64,000 bases of DNA from Arcicella aurantiaca (lineage in GTDB: Bacteria > Bacteroidota > Bacteroidia > Cytophagales > Spirosomataceae). How positions within the stretch are numbered: position 1 is the stretch's first letter; each line of letters starts with the position of its first letter. The stretch covers positions 52,227 to 116,226 of the forward strand of contig NZ_QGGO01000017.1 of NCBI RefSeq assembly GCF_003148625.1. The letters run 5' to 3'. The position numbers and the translations under genes are program-made. The notes below the pieces were generated by a model, which worked only from the letters and a program-made list of their open reading frames with translations, was not told the DNA's origin and searched no databases. Below are positions 1 to 7,907 of the stretch, in pieces.

Positions 1-1
1 A

Positions 2-706
2 GATACCAAAGACACATTATTTGATGGACAGATTACCAATAAACTTACGATAAAATCTGCAAAGCGTCTTCAAAATAATTATATGTTTAGATGTGTAATT
101 AGTAATGGTTGTTCCATATTTGGAGTAGTTTCTAATACTTATTCTCTTGAAGTAAAATGTGGACCACAACCTGTGATAAGTAAACAACCTGAAAGCCAGA
201 TTATTTTTGAGAAACAAAGTGCATTATTTCAACTAACTGCAAGTGATGCAAAAGCTTATCAATGGCAACAGAGTATTGATAAAGGTAATACGTGGGGAAA
301 TATTTTATCTAATGATGATACTTTTAATGGGCAATTATCAAATAGTCTAACGTTGAAATCAGCAAAGACAACACAAAATGATTATAGATTTCGATGTCAA
401 TTAGTCAATGGTTGTAGCTCAATAGTTACTAACATAATAAGCTTAACAGTTAATGTTATCCTTTCTGTTGACAATAATAAAGAGCATAGTTTCATTGTTT
501 ATCCCAACCCAACAAGTGAAACAATTTCATTTGAATTAGAAAAAGAAAAATTTAAGGTTTTAATTATTGACATGAAGGGAAATGTATTAAAAGAGGTTCT
601 AAACCAAAAAAAGATAATTGTTTCTGATTTGAGAGAAGGTATGTATATTATCAACGTGGAAAGTAATGATGAAATACAATCATATAAAATAACAATAAAG
701 AGATAG
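2..706 (+). CDS. Secreted Ig-like repeat protein with T9SS C-terminal sorting domain (3' part only)
   Basis: The reading frame is open from the left edge, so the N-terminus and signal peptide lie outside the window. Two copies of a repeat of about 90 residues can be seen. The partial first copy (DTLFDGQITNKLTIKSAK...FRCVISNGC) matches the second (DTFNGQLSNSLTLKSAK...FRCQLVNGC). They look like Ig/PKD-type beta-sandwich modules with one conserved Cys pair each. The last 80 residues form a type A sorting domain: a YPNPTSE motif, then beta strands ending in IKR. Such domains direct export by the type IX secretion system, whose core genes lie at 33.5-39.7 kb. The protein is therefore probably a cell-surface or secreted adhesin-like protein. 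The substrate or binding partner cannot be told. Confidence 0.85.
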   Translation, partial: DTKDTLFDGQITNKLTIKSAKRLQNNYMFRCVISNGCSIFGVVSNTYSLEVKCGPQPVISKQPESQIIFEKQSALFQLTASDAKAYQWQQSIDKGNTWGNILSNDDTFNGQLSNSLTLKSAKTTQNDYRFRCQLVNGCSSIVTNIISLTVNVILSVDNNKEHSFIVYPNPTSETISFELEKEKFKVLIIDMKGNVLKEVLNQKKIIVSDLREGMYIINVESNDEIQSYKITIKR

Positions 707-742
707 ATTTTACACACCTATTGATTTAAAAAATATCAATAA

Positions 743-871
743 TTAGAAGCAAAATATGATGGACAAATCGGTGATATTCATGATGTTTTGAATGAATTAT
801 TAAATCCAGAGAATGCTCGTAAAGAGATTGGATTTAAGAAAGAAGATAAAGACACAAAACCACAAGAATAA
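743..871 (+). pseudogene. Remnant of ORF6N-domain (KilA-N-like) protein, C-terminus
   Basis: A short open stretch follows an in-frame stop and has no start codon. It encodes a tail containing YDGQIGDIHDVLNELL and ARKEIGFKK. Bacteroidota ORF6N proteins typically end this way: a helix of the form KYDxxFxxVFDAIRxL followed by a Pro-containing loop and IGF. The DNA-binding ORF6N domain itself is missing. I read it as the leftover 3' end of a mobile-element-associated gene, lost just upstream of ilvB. The family assignment rests on this tail only. Confidence 0.45.
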
Positions 872-898
872 AAATTATTCAATTAAAAAATTAACAAC

Positions 899-2641
899 AT
901 GGCAAACACACAAACCATGACCGCAGAAGCGACCACAATCGAGCCTCCCAAGTTTTTGACAGGAGCTCAAGCTATCATGCAATGTTTGGTAGAGAATAAT
1001 GTAAAAACCATTTTTGGTTATCCGGGAGGGGCAATTATGCCAACTTATGATGCCCTCTATGATTATCAAGACCGTATTAAACATATTTTAGTACGTCATG
1101 AGCAAGGTGCTGGACACGCTGCTCAAGGGTTTGCTCGTATGACTGGGCGTGCAGGTGTTGCTATGGTTACTTCTGGACCGGGAGCAACCAATTTAATGAC
1201 TCCCATCGCTGATGCCCTGTTAGACTCAACTCCAATGGTTTGTTTGGTTGGGCAGGTAAAAGCTAATTTGTTAGGGACAGATGCCTTCCAAGAATGTGAT
1301 ATTATTGGTATGTCGATGCCAGTAACAAAATGGAATTACCAAATTACTGACCCAAATGAGATTCCTGAAATCATGGCAAAGGCGTTTTATATCGCTGAGT
1401 CTGGTCGCCCAGGTCCTGTTTTGTTAGATATTACTCGTACCGCACAAGCTGATTTTATGACACAACCATTTGTCTATAAACCTTGTGATGAAATTGTAAG
1501 TTATCGTCCGAGAATTACGCCTAAACAATCGCAAATTGAGGAGGCTGCCAAATTGATAAACTCAGCTCAAAAACCATATATTTTTGCAGGTCATGGAATT
1601 TTGATTGCTAATGCTCAAGATGAATTAGACCAATTTGCCCGAAAAGCAGATATTCCTGTTGCCACTACGCTTTTAGGAATGTCGGCACTACCGCATAATC
1701 ACCCAAATTATATTGGTTGGTTGGGTATGCACGGAAATTATGGAGCGAATGTTTTGACAGACGAAGCTGATTTGATTATTGCCATCGGAATGCGTTTTGA
1801 TGACCGTGTAACAGGCGATTTGTCGAAATTTATTTCTCAGGCAAAAGTCGTGCATATTGACATTGACCCTGCCGAAATCAATAAAAATATTGTAGCCACA
1901 GCTCCTGTGGTAGGTGATGCCAAAGAAGCATTGAAAGCCCTTTTACCATTAATCAAAGAGCGTAAGCATACTGAGTGGGTTGCAGAATTTAAGAAATATG
2001 ATGATATAGAATTTGAGAAGGTTTCTAAACGTGATTTATTCCACGATGGTGACCAAATCAAGATGGGAGAGGCGGTTGCAATGCTTTCTAAAAAGACCAA
2101 AGGAGAAGCCGTTACGGTAACAGACGTTGGGCAACACCAAATGATTGTGAACCGTTATTATGAGTACATGAAACCAAATTCGTTGGTAACATCAGGTGGT
2201 GCTGGTACGATGGGCTTTGCTCTTCCTGCTGCTTTTGGGGCTAAAGTGGGAGCTCCCGACCGTGAAGTAATTGCTTTGATTGGTGACGGTGGTTTTCAGA
2301 TGACCATTCAAGAATTGGGAACGATTGCTCAAAGCGGTTTACCCGTAAAAATCATCATTCTGAATAATAATTTCTTAGGAATGGTTCGTCAATGGCAACA
2401 GTTGTTTTTCGATAAGAGATATTCATTCGTAGAACTTCAAAATCCTGATTTTATTACTATTGCCAAAGGTTTTGGAGTTGATGCTCATAAGGTTTCTGAC
2501 CGTGCTGAATTATCGGGAGAATTAGATAAAATGTTGGCAGCCAATACGCCATATTTGTTAGAAATTGTTTGTGAGAAAGAAGAAAACGTATTCCCAATGG
2601 TTCCTGCGGGAGCAAGCGTCTCGAGTATTCGTTTGGAGTAA
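899..2641 (+). CDS. ilvB: Acetolactate synthase, large catalytic subunit
   Basis: This thiamine-diphosphate enzyme condenses two pyruvates to acetolactate, or pyruvate and 2-oxobutyrate to acetohydroxybutyrate. It is the first common step of valine, leucine and isoleucine synthesis. The 580 residues show the family order: N-terminal PYR domain (about 20-185) with the cofactor-activating Glu68 in VRHEQGAGHAAQG, a central FAD/TH3 domain (about 210-345), and a C-terminal PP domain with the ThDP/Mg motif GDGGFQMTIQEL...NNN. The length is normal and nothing looks broken. The ATG at 899 gives a 17-residue polar extension before the conserved FLTGAQA, which is common. The regulatory subunit follows after 258 bases that carry a palindromic repeat. 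Confidence 0.97.
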   Translation: MANTQTMTAEATTIEPPKFLTGAQAIMQCLVENNVKTIFGYPGGAIMPTYDALYDYQDRIKHILVRHEQGAGHAAQGFARMTGRAGVAMVTSGPGATNLMTPIADALLDSTPMVCLVGQVKANLLGTDAFQECDIIGMSMPVTKWNYQITDPNEIPEIMAKAFYIAESGRPGPVLLDITRTAQADFMTQPFVYKPCDEIVSYRPRITPKQSQIEEAAKLINSAQKPYIFAGHGILIANAQDELDQFARKADIPVATTLLGMSALPHNHPNYIGWLGMHGNYGANVLTDEADLIIAIGMRFDDRVTGDLSKFISQAKVVHIDIDPAEINKNIVATAPVVGDAKEALKALLPLIKERKHTEWVAEFKKYDDIEFEKVSKRDLFHDGDQIKMGEAVAMLSKKTKGEAVTVTDVGQHQMIVNRYYEYMKPNSLVTSGGAGTMGFALPAAFGAKVGAPDREVIALIGDGGFQMTIQELGTIAQSGLPVKIIILNNNFLGMVRQWQQLFFDKRYSFVELQNPDFITIAKGFGVDAHKVSDRAELSGELDKMLAANTPYLLEIVCEKEENVFPMVPAGASVSSIRLE

Positions 2642-2656
2642 GAGTTTCGATAATAT

Positions 2657-2817
2657 GTAGGGACGTATGTGATAACAATGTTGCCAATTTAAGGATTTTT
2701 TAACTGTTCTAAAATTTAGATAATTCCAGTTTTAACGCAGGCAGGGTTCAAACCCTGCCTGCGTTAGGTGGATAAACTCCTCAAGTTGATAGCATTGTTA
2801 TGCGATACACCTCCTAC
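2657..2817. repeat. Nested palindromic repeat between ilvB and ilvN
   Basis: The core at 2733-2766 is a perfect 16-base inverted repeat with a 2-base spacer (TAACGCAGGCAGGGTT / AACCCTGCCTGCGTTA). Around it, imperfect outer arms can be paired: GTAGGGACGTATGTGATAACAATG at the left and its rough complement ending CCTCCTAC at the right. The left end, GTAGGGACGTAT, resembles the ends of the palindromes at 28326 and 62856. The structure could act as a transcription attenuator or mRNA-stabilising hairpin inside the ilv operon, or it may just be a REP/MITE-like insertion. Confidence 0.7.
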
Positions 2818-2899
2818 TACTAAACTATCTAATATTTTCTTAAAGTAGAAAGAGCAAAATTGATTTTAGCTTAAATTTTATTGCTCCGCAATCAAAACA

Positions 2900-3430
2900 A
2901 TGACAACATACACATTATCCATATTCACGACCAATACCATTGGTTTATTGAACCGTATTACGATTATTTTTACTCGTAGAAGGTTAAATATTGAGTCCTT
3001 AACTGTTTGTGAAACAGAGCGTAAAGGCGTTTCTCGTTTCACCATCGTTATTCGTCACGAAAGCCGTGATGCTGTTGAAAAATTAGTACGTCAAATCCGT
3101 AAAGTGGTTGATGTTTTAGCCGTTTTTGGATACCTTGACCACGAAATTGTATTCAACGAAATTGCTCTTTTCAAATTGGCAACTCCACTTGGAGGAACAC
3201 CATTAGACATCAAAGAAATCAACCTTGATTGGAACGCAAAAGTGGTTCATTGGGGACTTGATTACGTAGTAATTGAAAAGAACGGAACAGAAGCAGAAAT
3301 TTCTGAATTCTACCAATACATGAAAAATTGGGAGATTTTGGAATATCTAAAATCAGGAAGAGTAGCCGTTGGAAAAACCGAAAAAGGCTTGGTAGAGTAT
3401 CTGCCAGAGGCGGATTGGGAGACGGTGTAG
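2900..3430 (+). CDS. ilvN: Acetolactate synthase, small regulatory subunit
   Basis: This is the regulatory partner of IlvB, giving full activity and feedback control by branched-chain amino acids. The 176 residues begin with an ACT domain (about 3-75) of the typical form YTLSIFTTNTIGLLNRITIIFTRR...NIESLTV. A second, small-subunit C-terminal domain follows (about 80-175). Length fits the longer ilvN/ilvH type. The symbol ilvH would be equally acceptable. It lies 258 bases after ilvB on the same strand. Whether they are co-transcribed depends on whether the intervening palindrome terminates. Confidence 0.93.
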   Translation: MTTYTLSIFTTNTIGLLNRITIIFTRRRLNIESLTVCETERKGVSRFTIVIRHESRDAVEKLVRQIRKVVDVLAVFGYLDHEIVFNEIALFKLATPLGGTPLDIKEINLDWNAKVVHWGLDYVVIEKNGTEAEISEFYQYMKNWEILEYLKSGRVAVGKTEKGLVEYLPEADWETV

Positions 3431-3496
3431 GTGTATAGAATATCTGGAACAATTCTAAAATAAAGGTTGTCTCTCTACTGTTGGGGAGGTGACTTT

Positions 3497-3527
3497 TTTG
3501 TAATAGATTTTACAAAATCTATATTTG
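3497..3527 (+). promoter_or_regulatory. Promoter of the ATPase/TOPRIM module
   Basis: A perfect Bacteroidota consensus: TTTG at 3497-3500, 19 bases, then TATATTTG at 3520-3527, with the ATG 33 bases further on. The -7 box sits inside an imperfect dyad (TTTACAAAAT...ATTTGTGTAAA, 3510-3534). The dyad might be a repressor site, but this is only inferred. Confidence 0.65.
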
Positions 3528-3559
3528 TGTAAAGTCTAAAATTAAATGACTTTAATGTT

Positions 3560-4756
3560 ATGAAAATTGAAAAGATTAAGGTTAAGAATTACAAAGTATT
3601 TGAAGATACTGAAATAAATAATCTTCCAAGTATGTGTGTGTTTCTTGGAGCAAATGGGGCAGGCAAATCTACTTTGTTTGATGTTTTTGGTTTTTTGAGC
3701 GAAGCACTGCGTAACAATGTAAAATCTGCTATTAATAATCGAGGAGGTTTTAAGGAGGTAATTTCTCGGAATAAAAGTGGAGATATAGAGTTTGAAATAA
3801 AATTTAGAAATGATGATATAGATAGGAAAAGGCAACCCCTAATTACTTACGAATTGAGTATAGGTTTAGAACAAAATATGCCAATAGTGAGAAAAGAAGT
3901 CTTAAGTTATCGTCGAGGACAAAAGGGTAAACCTTTTAAATTTTTGGATTTCTCAAATGGAAAAGGAATGGCTATCATTAATGAAATTGAGTTTGAACAA
4001 GCTAAACAAGATTTTAAAGAAGAAAGAGAAGAGTTTCCATTAGACTCTCCCGATATTTTAGCGATTAAAGGTCTTGGTCAGTTTCAAAATTTTAAAGCTA
4101 TTTCCGATTTTAGAAAATTGTTGGAGAGTTGGTACATTTCTAACTTTCAAATACCTGATGCAAAAAAAAGTCAGGATATTGGAGTAAGTGAACAACTTTC
4201 TCCAACAGGAGATAATCTTGCCTTAGTTACCGATTATATATTTGAAAACTATCCTAAAGTTTTTGAAGAAATCTTGGAGAAAATGAAAAAAAGAGTACCA
4301 GGTATTACCAATGTTACAGCGGCAAAAACAGAGGATGGACGAATTATTCTGAGATTTCAAGATGGGAGTTTTAAAGACCCATTTATTTCAAGATACGTTT
4401 CAGATGGTACTTTAAAAATGTTTGCTTATTTGGTATTGATGAATAATCCTCAAAAGCACCCATTACTTTGTATTGAAGAGCCTGAGAATTATTTACATCC
4501 AGAATTATTAAGACAGTTAGCAGAAGAATTTAGGGAGTATTCTCATAAAGGGGGACAAGTCTTCATATCTACACACTCTCCCGATTTTGTTAATGCTTTG
4601 GAGTTAGATGAAGTATTTTGGCTTACTAAAAAAGATGGTTATACAACCATAAAGAGAGCAAAAGATGATGAAACTGTGAGGAGTTTAGTAGAAGCTGGAG
4701 ATAATTTAGGTTATTTATGGAATCAGAAATATTTTAAAGGAAGCGGACCACTATGA
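3560..4756 (+). CDS. AAA/ABC-type ATPase of the OLD/RecF-like class, probable defence-module subunit
   Basis: A 398-residue ATPase with a Walker A GANGAGKST (residues 30-38), an N-terminal MKIEKIKVKNYKVFEDTEI typical of the AAA_15/AAA_21 and RecF/SMC-like group, a signature-like stretch SDGTLKMFAYL near 281, Walker B LLCIEEPEN (302-310) followed by HPE, and a switch His in STHSPDF (337-343). It ends without the TOPRIM domain found in full-length OLD proteins. That role is probably supplied by the next gene, whose ATG overlaps this stop by 4 bases (ATGA), implying translational coupling. ATPase plus TOPRIM pairs of similar design (for example PARIS) are phage-defence systems. Defence function here is inferred from architecture, not proven. 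The pair has its own promoter and interrupts the ilv gene cluster. Confidence 0.85.
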   Translation: MKIEKIKVKNYKVFEDTEINNLPSMCVFLGANGAGKSTLFDVFGFLSEALRNNVKSAINNRGGFKEVISRNKSGDIEFEIKFRNDDIDRKRQPLITYELSIGLEQNMPIVRKEVLSYRRGQKGKPFKFLDFSNGKGMAIINEIEFEQAKQDFKEEREEFPLDSPDILAIKGLGQFQNFKAISDFRKLLESWYISNFQIPDAKKSQDIGVSEQLSPTGDNLALVTDYIFENYPKVFEEILEKMKKRVPGITNVTAAKTEDGRIILRFQDGSFKDPFISRYVSDGTLKMFAYLVLMNNPQKHPLLCIEEPENYLHPELLRQLAEEFREYSHKGGQVFISTHSPDFVNALELDEVFWLTKKDGYTTIKRAKDDETVRSLVEAGDNLGYLWNQKYFKGSGPL

Positions 4757-5325
4757 GAATTGAGTTTTTATTAGAGGAATCCTCAATGGAAAACTTATTG
4801 AAGATTATTCTACCCAAAATTTTACCAGAGGGCTTTGAGTTAGACATAAATTGTTTTCTTCGACCTCATAGCGGTAAAAGTGATTTACATAAATCTATAC
4901 CGAAAAAGATCAGAGCCTTTTCTAACTTTAATGAAAAGGTTAAAATCATAATTGTTCAAGATCAAGATAGTAATGATTGTAAGCTTTTAAAGAAAAAAAT
5001 CGTTGAATTATGCTCCGAAAATGGTGATTGTCCAGTGTTAGTCAGAATTGCGTGTAGAGAATTGGAAGCATGGTATTTAGGGGATATGGATGCCATTGAA
5101 AAAGTTTATCCCAAGTTCAAAGCTAAGAGTCATAGAAATTTAGCAAAATTTAGAAATCCAGATATTTGTAATCCTTACAACGAATTGGTAAAAATTATTA
5201 AGGATTTTCAAAAAGGGAAAGCGTCGAGAGAAATTCCAGAATACATGAATATTGATAATAATACGTCAGAAAGTTTTAATCAATTTGTCAAAGGAGTTGT
5301 AAAGTTCCTCGAATTTTCTGCATGA
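4753..5325 (+). CDS. DUF4276 (TOPRIM-like) protein, partner of the ATPase
   Basis: 190 residues matching the DUF4276 pattern, a family grouped with TOPRIM-like nucleases. Candidate metal-binding acids are FLLEESSME (E8, E9), the core IIVQDQDSND (D70, D72, D75) and the family motif RIACRELEAWYLGD (about 98-111). The usual EGxTE at the N-terminus is LEESSME here, so the fold is recognisable but not textbook. It overlaps the ATPase gene by 4 bases. By analogy with split OLD-type systems it would be the effector (nuclease or toxin) held or triggered by the ATPase. No biochemical role is established for this exact pair as far as I know. Convergent with ilvC, separated by a shared hairpin terminator. 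Confidence 0.75.
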   Translation: MRIEFLLEESSMENLLKIILPKILPEGFELDINCFLRPHSGKSDLHKSIPKKIRAFSNFNEKVKIIIVQDQDSNDCKLLKKKIVELCSENGDCPVLVRIACRELEAWYLGDMDAIEKVYPKFKAKSHRNLAKFRNPDICNPYNELVKIIKDFQKGKASREIPEYMNIDNNTSESFNQFVKGVVKFLEFSA

Positions 5326-5332
5326 TATAAAA

Positions 5333-5365
5333 AAGGACAGCTTCGCTCAAAGCGAAGCTGTCCTT
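5333..5365 (-). terminator. Intrinsic terminator of ilvC
   Basis: Perfect 15-base stem with a 3-base loop (AAGGACAGCTTCGCT / AGCGAAGCTGTCCTT). Read on the minus strand it is followed by a run of T, so it best fits the end of ilvC. It may also stop transcription from the ATPase/TOPRIM pair. Confidence 0.8.
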
Positions 5366-5387
5366 AAAGTTCTAAATATCAATGAAA

Positions 5388-6872
5388 TTACGCTACCGTA
5401 GCAATTGCTTTCATTGCACCCATTGCTTGACGTAATCTGTCACCAACTTTCTCAATTGAATGACTACGAATTGCTTTGTTTACAGCGTTTAACGTTCTGT
5501 TATCTACACCGTTATCTTTTCCTTCGTTGAAGTTTTTACCAACGATGTCAGTTTCAACTTTCGTCATGAAATCAGCTAATAATGGCTTACAAGCGTGGTC
5601 GAATAAATAACATCCGTATTCAGCTGTATCAGAAATTACTGAGTTCATTTCAAATAATTTTCTACGAGCGATTGTGTTTGCGATAAGTGGCGTTTCGTGT
5701 AATGACTCATAGTAAGCAGATTCTTCAATGATTCCTGATTCTACCATTGTTTCATACGCTAATTCAACACCTGCACGTACCATCGCAACCATTAAAAGAC
5801 CGTTATCGAAATATTCTTGTTCTGCAATTTTAACCGCTCCAGCAGGTGTTTTTTCAAATGCTGTTTCGCCAGTTGCTGCTCTCCAAGTCAATAAGTTTTT
5901 ATCGTCATTAGCCCAGTCTTCCATCATTGTTTGCGAGAAATGACCGCTCATGATGTCGTCTTGGTGCTTTTGGAACAACGGACGCATAATCGTTTTCAAT
6001 TCTTCAGAAATTTCAAATGCTTTGATTTTCGCAGGATTTGAAAGTCTGTCGAACATACCCGTGATACCACCTTGTTTCAAGGCTTCTGTGATAGTTTCCC
6101 AACCGTATTGGATTAATTTTGAAGCATATCCAGCGTCGATTCCTTTCTCAATCATTTTGTCGAAACAAAGGATTGAACCTGTTTGTAACAAACCACAAAG
6201 GATAGTTTGCTCACCCATTAAGTCAGATTTTACCTCAGCTACGAAAGATGATTTCAATACACCCGCACGGTGTCCACCTGTACCTACGCAATAGGCTTTT
6301 GCGTAATCCCAACCTTTTCCTTGTGGGTCGTTTTCTGGGTGAACGGCAATTAAAGTAGGCACACCAAAACCACGAACATATTCAGCACGAACTTCTGAAC
6401 CCGGACATTTTGGAGCAACCATGATAACTGTTAAATCTTTACGGATTTGCATTCCTTCTTCAACGATGTTGAAACCGTGTGAATAAGAAAGTGTAGCATC
6501 TTGTTTCATCAATGGCATTACCGCTGAAACTACCGCTGTATGTTGTTTATCTGGCGTAAGGTTGATTACTAAATCAGCCGTTGGGATTAATTGCTCGTAA
6601 GTACCCACTGTAAAATTATTTTCAGTAGCACTTTTCCAAGATTGTCTTTTTGCGTCGATAGCTTCTTGACGAAGAGCGTAAGAAACATCTAAGCCAGAAT
6701 CACGAAGGTTCAAACCTTGGTTAAGTCCTTGAGCTCCACAACCAACAACTACGATTTTTTTACCTTCTAATGCTTTAACACCGTCAGCGAATGCACTGCT
6801 ATCCATGAATTCACAAACGCCTAATTGACTAAGTTTTTCTCTTAATGAAAGAGTATTGAAATAATTTGCCAT
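5388..6872 (-). CDS. ilvC: Ketol-acid reductoisomerase, class II
   Basis: Converts acetolactate or acetohydroxybutyrate to the dihydroxy acids using NADPH and Mg, the second step of branched-chain amino acid synthesis. At 494 residues it is the long class II form like that of E. coli, with a duplicated C-terminal knotted domain. The Rossmann motif [13 protein letters not shown] is near residue 40. The acidic metal-binding region ([13 protein letters not shown]) and its second copy in the C-terminal half ([22 protein letters not shown]) are visible. It points towards ilvB/ilvN from the other strand, so it is a separate transcription unit. The ilvD gene that usually accompanies these genes is not in the window. 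Confidence 0.96.
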   Translation of the reverse strand: MANYFNTLSLREKLSQLGVCEFMDSSAFADGVKALEGKKIVVVGCGAQGLNQGLNLRDSGLDVSYALRQEAIDAKRQSWKSATENNFTVGTYEQLIPTADLVINLTPDKQHTAVVSAVMPLMKQDATLSYSHGFNIVEEGMQIRKDLTVIMVAPKCPGSEVRAEYVRGFGVPTLIAVHPENDPQGKGWDYAKAYCVGTGGHRAGVLKSSFVAEVKSDLMGEQTILCGLLQTGSILCFDKMIEKGIDAGYASKLIQYGWETITEALKQGGITGMFDRLSNPAKIKAFEISEELKTIMRPLFQKHQDDIMSGHFSQTMMEDWANDDKNLLTWRAATGETAFEKTPAGAVKIAEQEYFDNGLLMVAMVRAGVELAYETMVESGIIEESAYYESLHETPLIANTIARRKLFEMNSVISDTAEYGCYLFDHACKPLLADFMTKVETDIVGKNFNEGKDNGVDNRTLNAVNKAIRSHSIEKVGDRLRQAMGAMKAIATVA

Positions 6873-7185
6873 TATTTTTGAGTGATTTTGTTAAGTATTG
6901 TCTGCCATGTTCTCCACAGCGAAATTTATAATGTAAAGTTCATCAAAATCCATTGAAATATTGTGGTAAATAATCCTTAATTTTAGGTAGTTATGATGGG
7001 TAGTGAATATTGTTGAAATGATGATTTGTTTTAAGTAATTGATATTTAATAGTTTGTGTTTTTTTATTGATTGTATAATTTGTATAAAAAAACTATATCT
7101 ATTTTGGTCTTTGTGTTGAGTATTTAGATAATAATGTTCTCTATTCATTATCTTTTTGTAATTTGTAGAAAAATAAGCACTTATA
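6873..7185. other. Intergenic region upstream of ilvC and the DUF6934-like gene
   Basis: 313 very AT-rich bases between divergent genes. A minus-strand frame of 85 codons exists, but it is low-complexity (Ile/Asn/His/Tyr-rich) and has no family resemblance, so I do not call it. A weak -7-like TATCTTTT lies near 7149. No leader peptide rich in Ile/Leu/Val codons that would suggest ilv attenuation was recognised. Confidence 0.5.
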
Positions 7186-7647
7186 ATGATTGAAATAGAA
7201 AAGCCTCATTATTCATTTGAGAGTTCACCCGATGCCCTTTTATTTGAATTTGAAAGTATTAGTGAAAATAAGACCATTCGTAAAGCCGTTATTTATGAAG
7301 AAATAGAGGGATATGAAAATTTAGTTCAACTGGGTTTTGGGGATATTACTGAGGAAGGAGAAATAGATTTTATTGCCGTTAGTAGAAATAAAGATAGAGA
7401 TAAAATATTAGCGACAGTTGCTCAGACAATGATAATTTTCTTTGAAAAATATCCTAATAAAAAACTTTATTTTAGAGGTAGTACCGATACCAGAACTCGA
7501 CTTTATAGAAGTCTTATTTCTAAATTTATCGAAGTTATTGAACCCTATTTTTCTGTGATTGGTTTAAAACATGATGGTTCACCCGAGAAATTTATTTTAA
7601 ATCAAGATTATAACGCTTTCATCATATATCAGTATGGAACAGAATAA
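7186..7647 (+). CDS. DUF6934-like conserved protein
   Basis: 153 residues of a Bacteroidota family without known function. Recognisable features are an N-terminal YSFESSPDALLFEFES strand region, the core LGFGDITEEGEIDF, the segment DKILATVAQTMIIFFEKYP and the motif FRGSTDTRTRLYRSLI. The protein has no signal peptide or membrane segment, so it is cytoplasmic. The last 14 bases overlap the start of a 48-residue gene, which suggests a two-gene unit. Small overlapping pairs like this can be toxin-antitoxin or defence accessories, but nothing in the sequence proves that. The family name is from memory of its motif pattern. Confidence 0.7.
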   Translation: MIEIEKPHYSFESSPDALLFEFESISENKTIRKAVIYEEIEGYENLVQLGFGDITEEGEIDFIAVSRNKDRDKILATVAQTMIIFFEKYPNKKLYFRGSTDTRTRLYRSLISKFIEVIEPYFSVIGLKHDGSPEKFILNQDYNAFIIYQYGTE

Positions 7648-7780
7648 AAAAACAGCAACTATTTGTACTGTAAATCCAAATTTACAAGGCAAAAAATATA
7701 AACTTACGGCTGAATCAAAAGCTTTTTTAGAAAAAGGACAAATGTTTTTGAGAGAAAAAGTGAAAGAGCTTGTCCTGTAA
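7634..7780 (+). CDS. Small 48-residue protein overlapping the DUF6934-like gene
   Basis: The ATG at 7634 lies inside the preceding gene and the frame runs to TAA at 7778-7780. The product starts MEQNKKTATICTVNPNLQGK and ends in an amphipathic helix (SKAFLEKGQMFLREKVKEL). There is no membrane segment. The overlapping position and coding-like composition argue that it is real and translationally coupled. I do not recognise a named family. Confidence 0.55.
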   Translation: MEQNKKTATICTVNPNLQGKKYKLTAESKAFLEKGQMFLREKVKELVL

Positions 7781-7907
7781 ATTTCTATAATTTAATAGCT
7801 TGAAGATGTCTTCTATTAGTACAACTGATAGAAGACATTTTGTTTTTATCTTAAAAGTTAGAGTCTGTCTAATGTAATTTGACAAATTGGAAATCCGTCT
7901 TACCAGT

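Noticed and set aside
6891..7148. 85-codon minus-strand frame upstream of ilvC
   Set aside because: Low-complexity Ile/Asn/His/Tyr-rich product from AT-rich intergenic DNA, with no motif and no ribosome-binding context.
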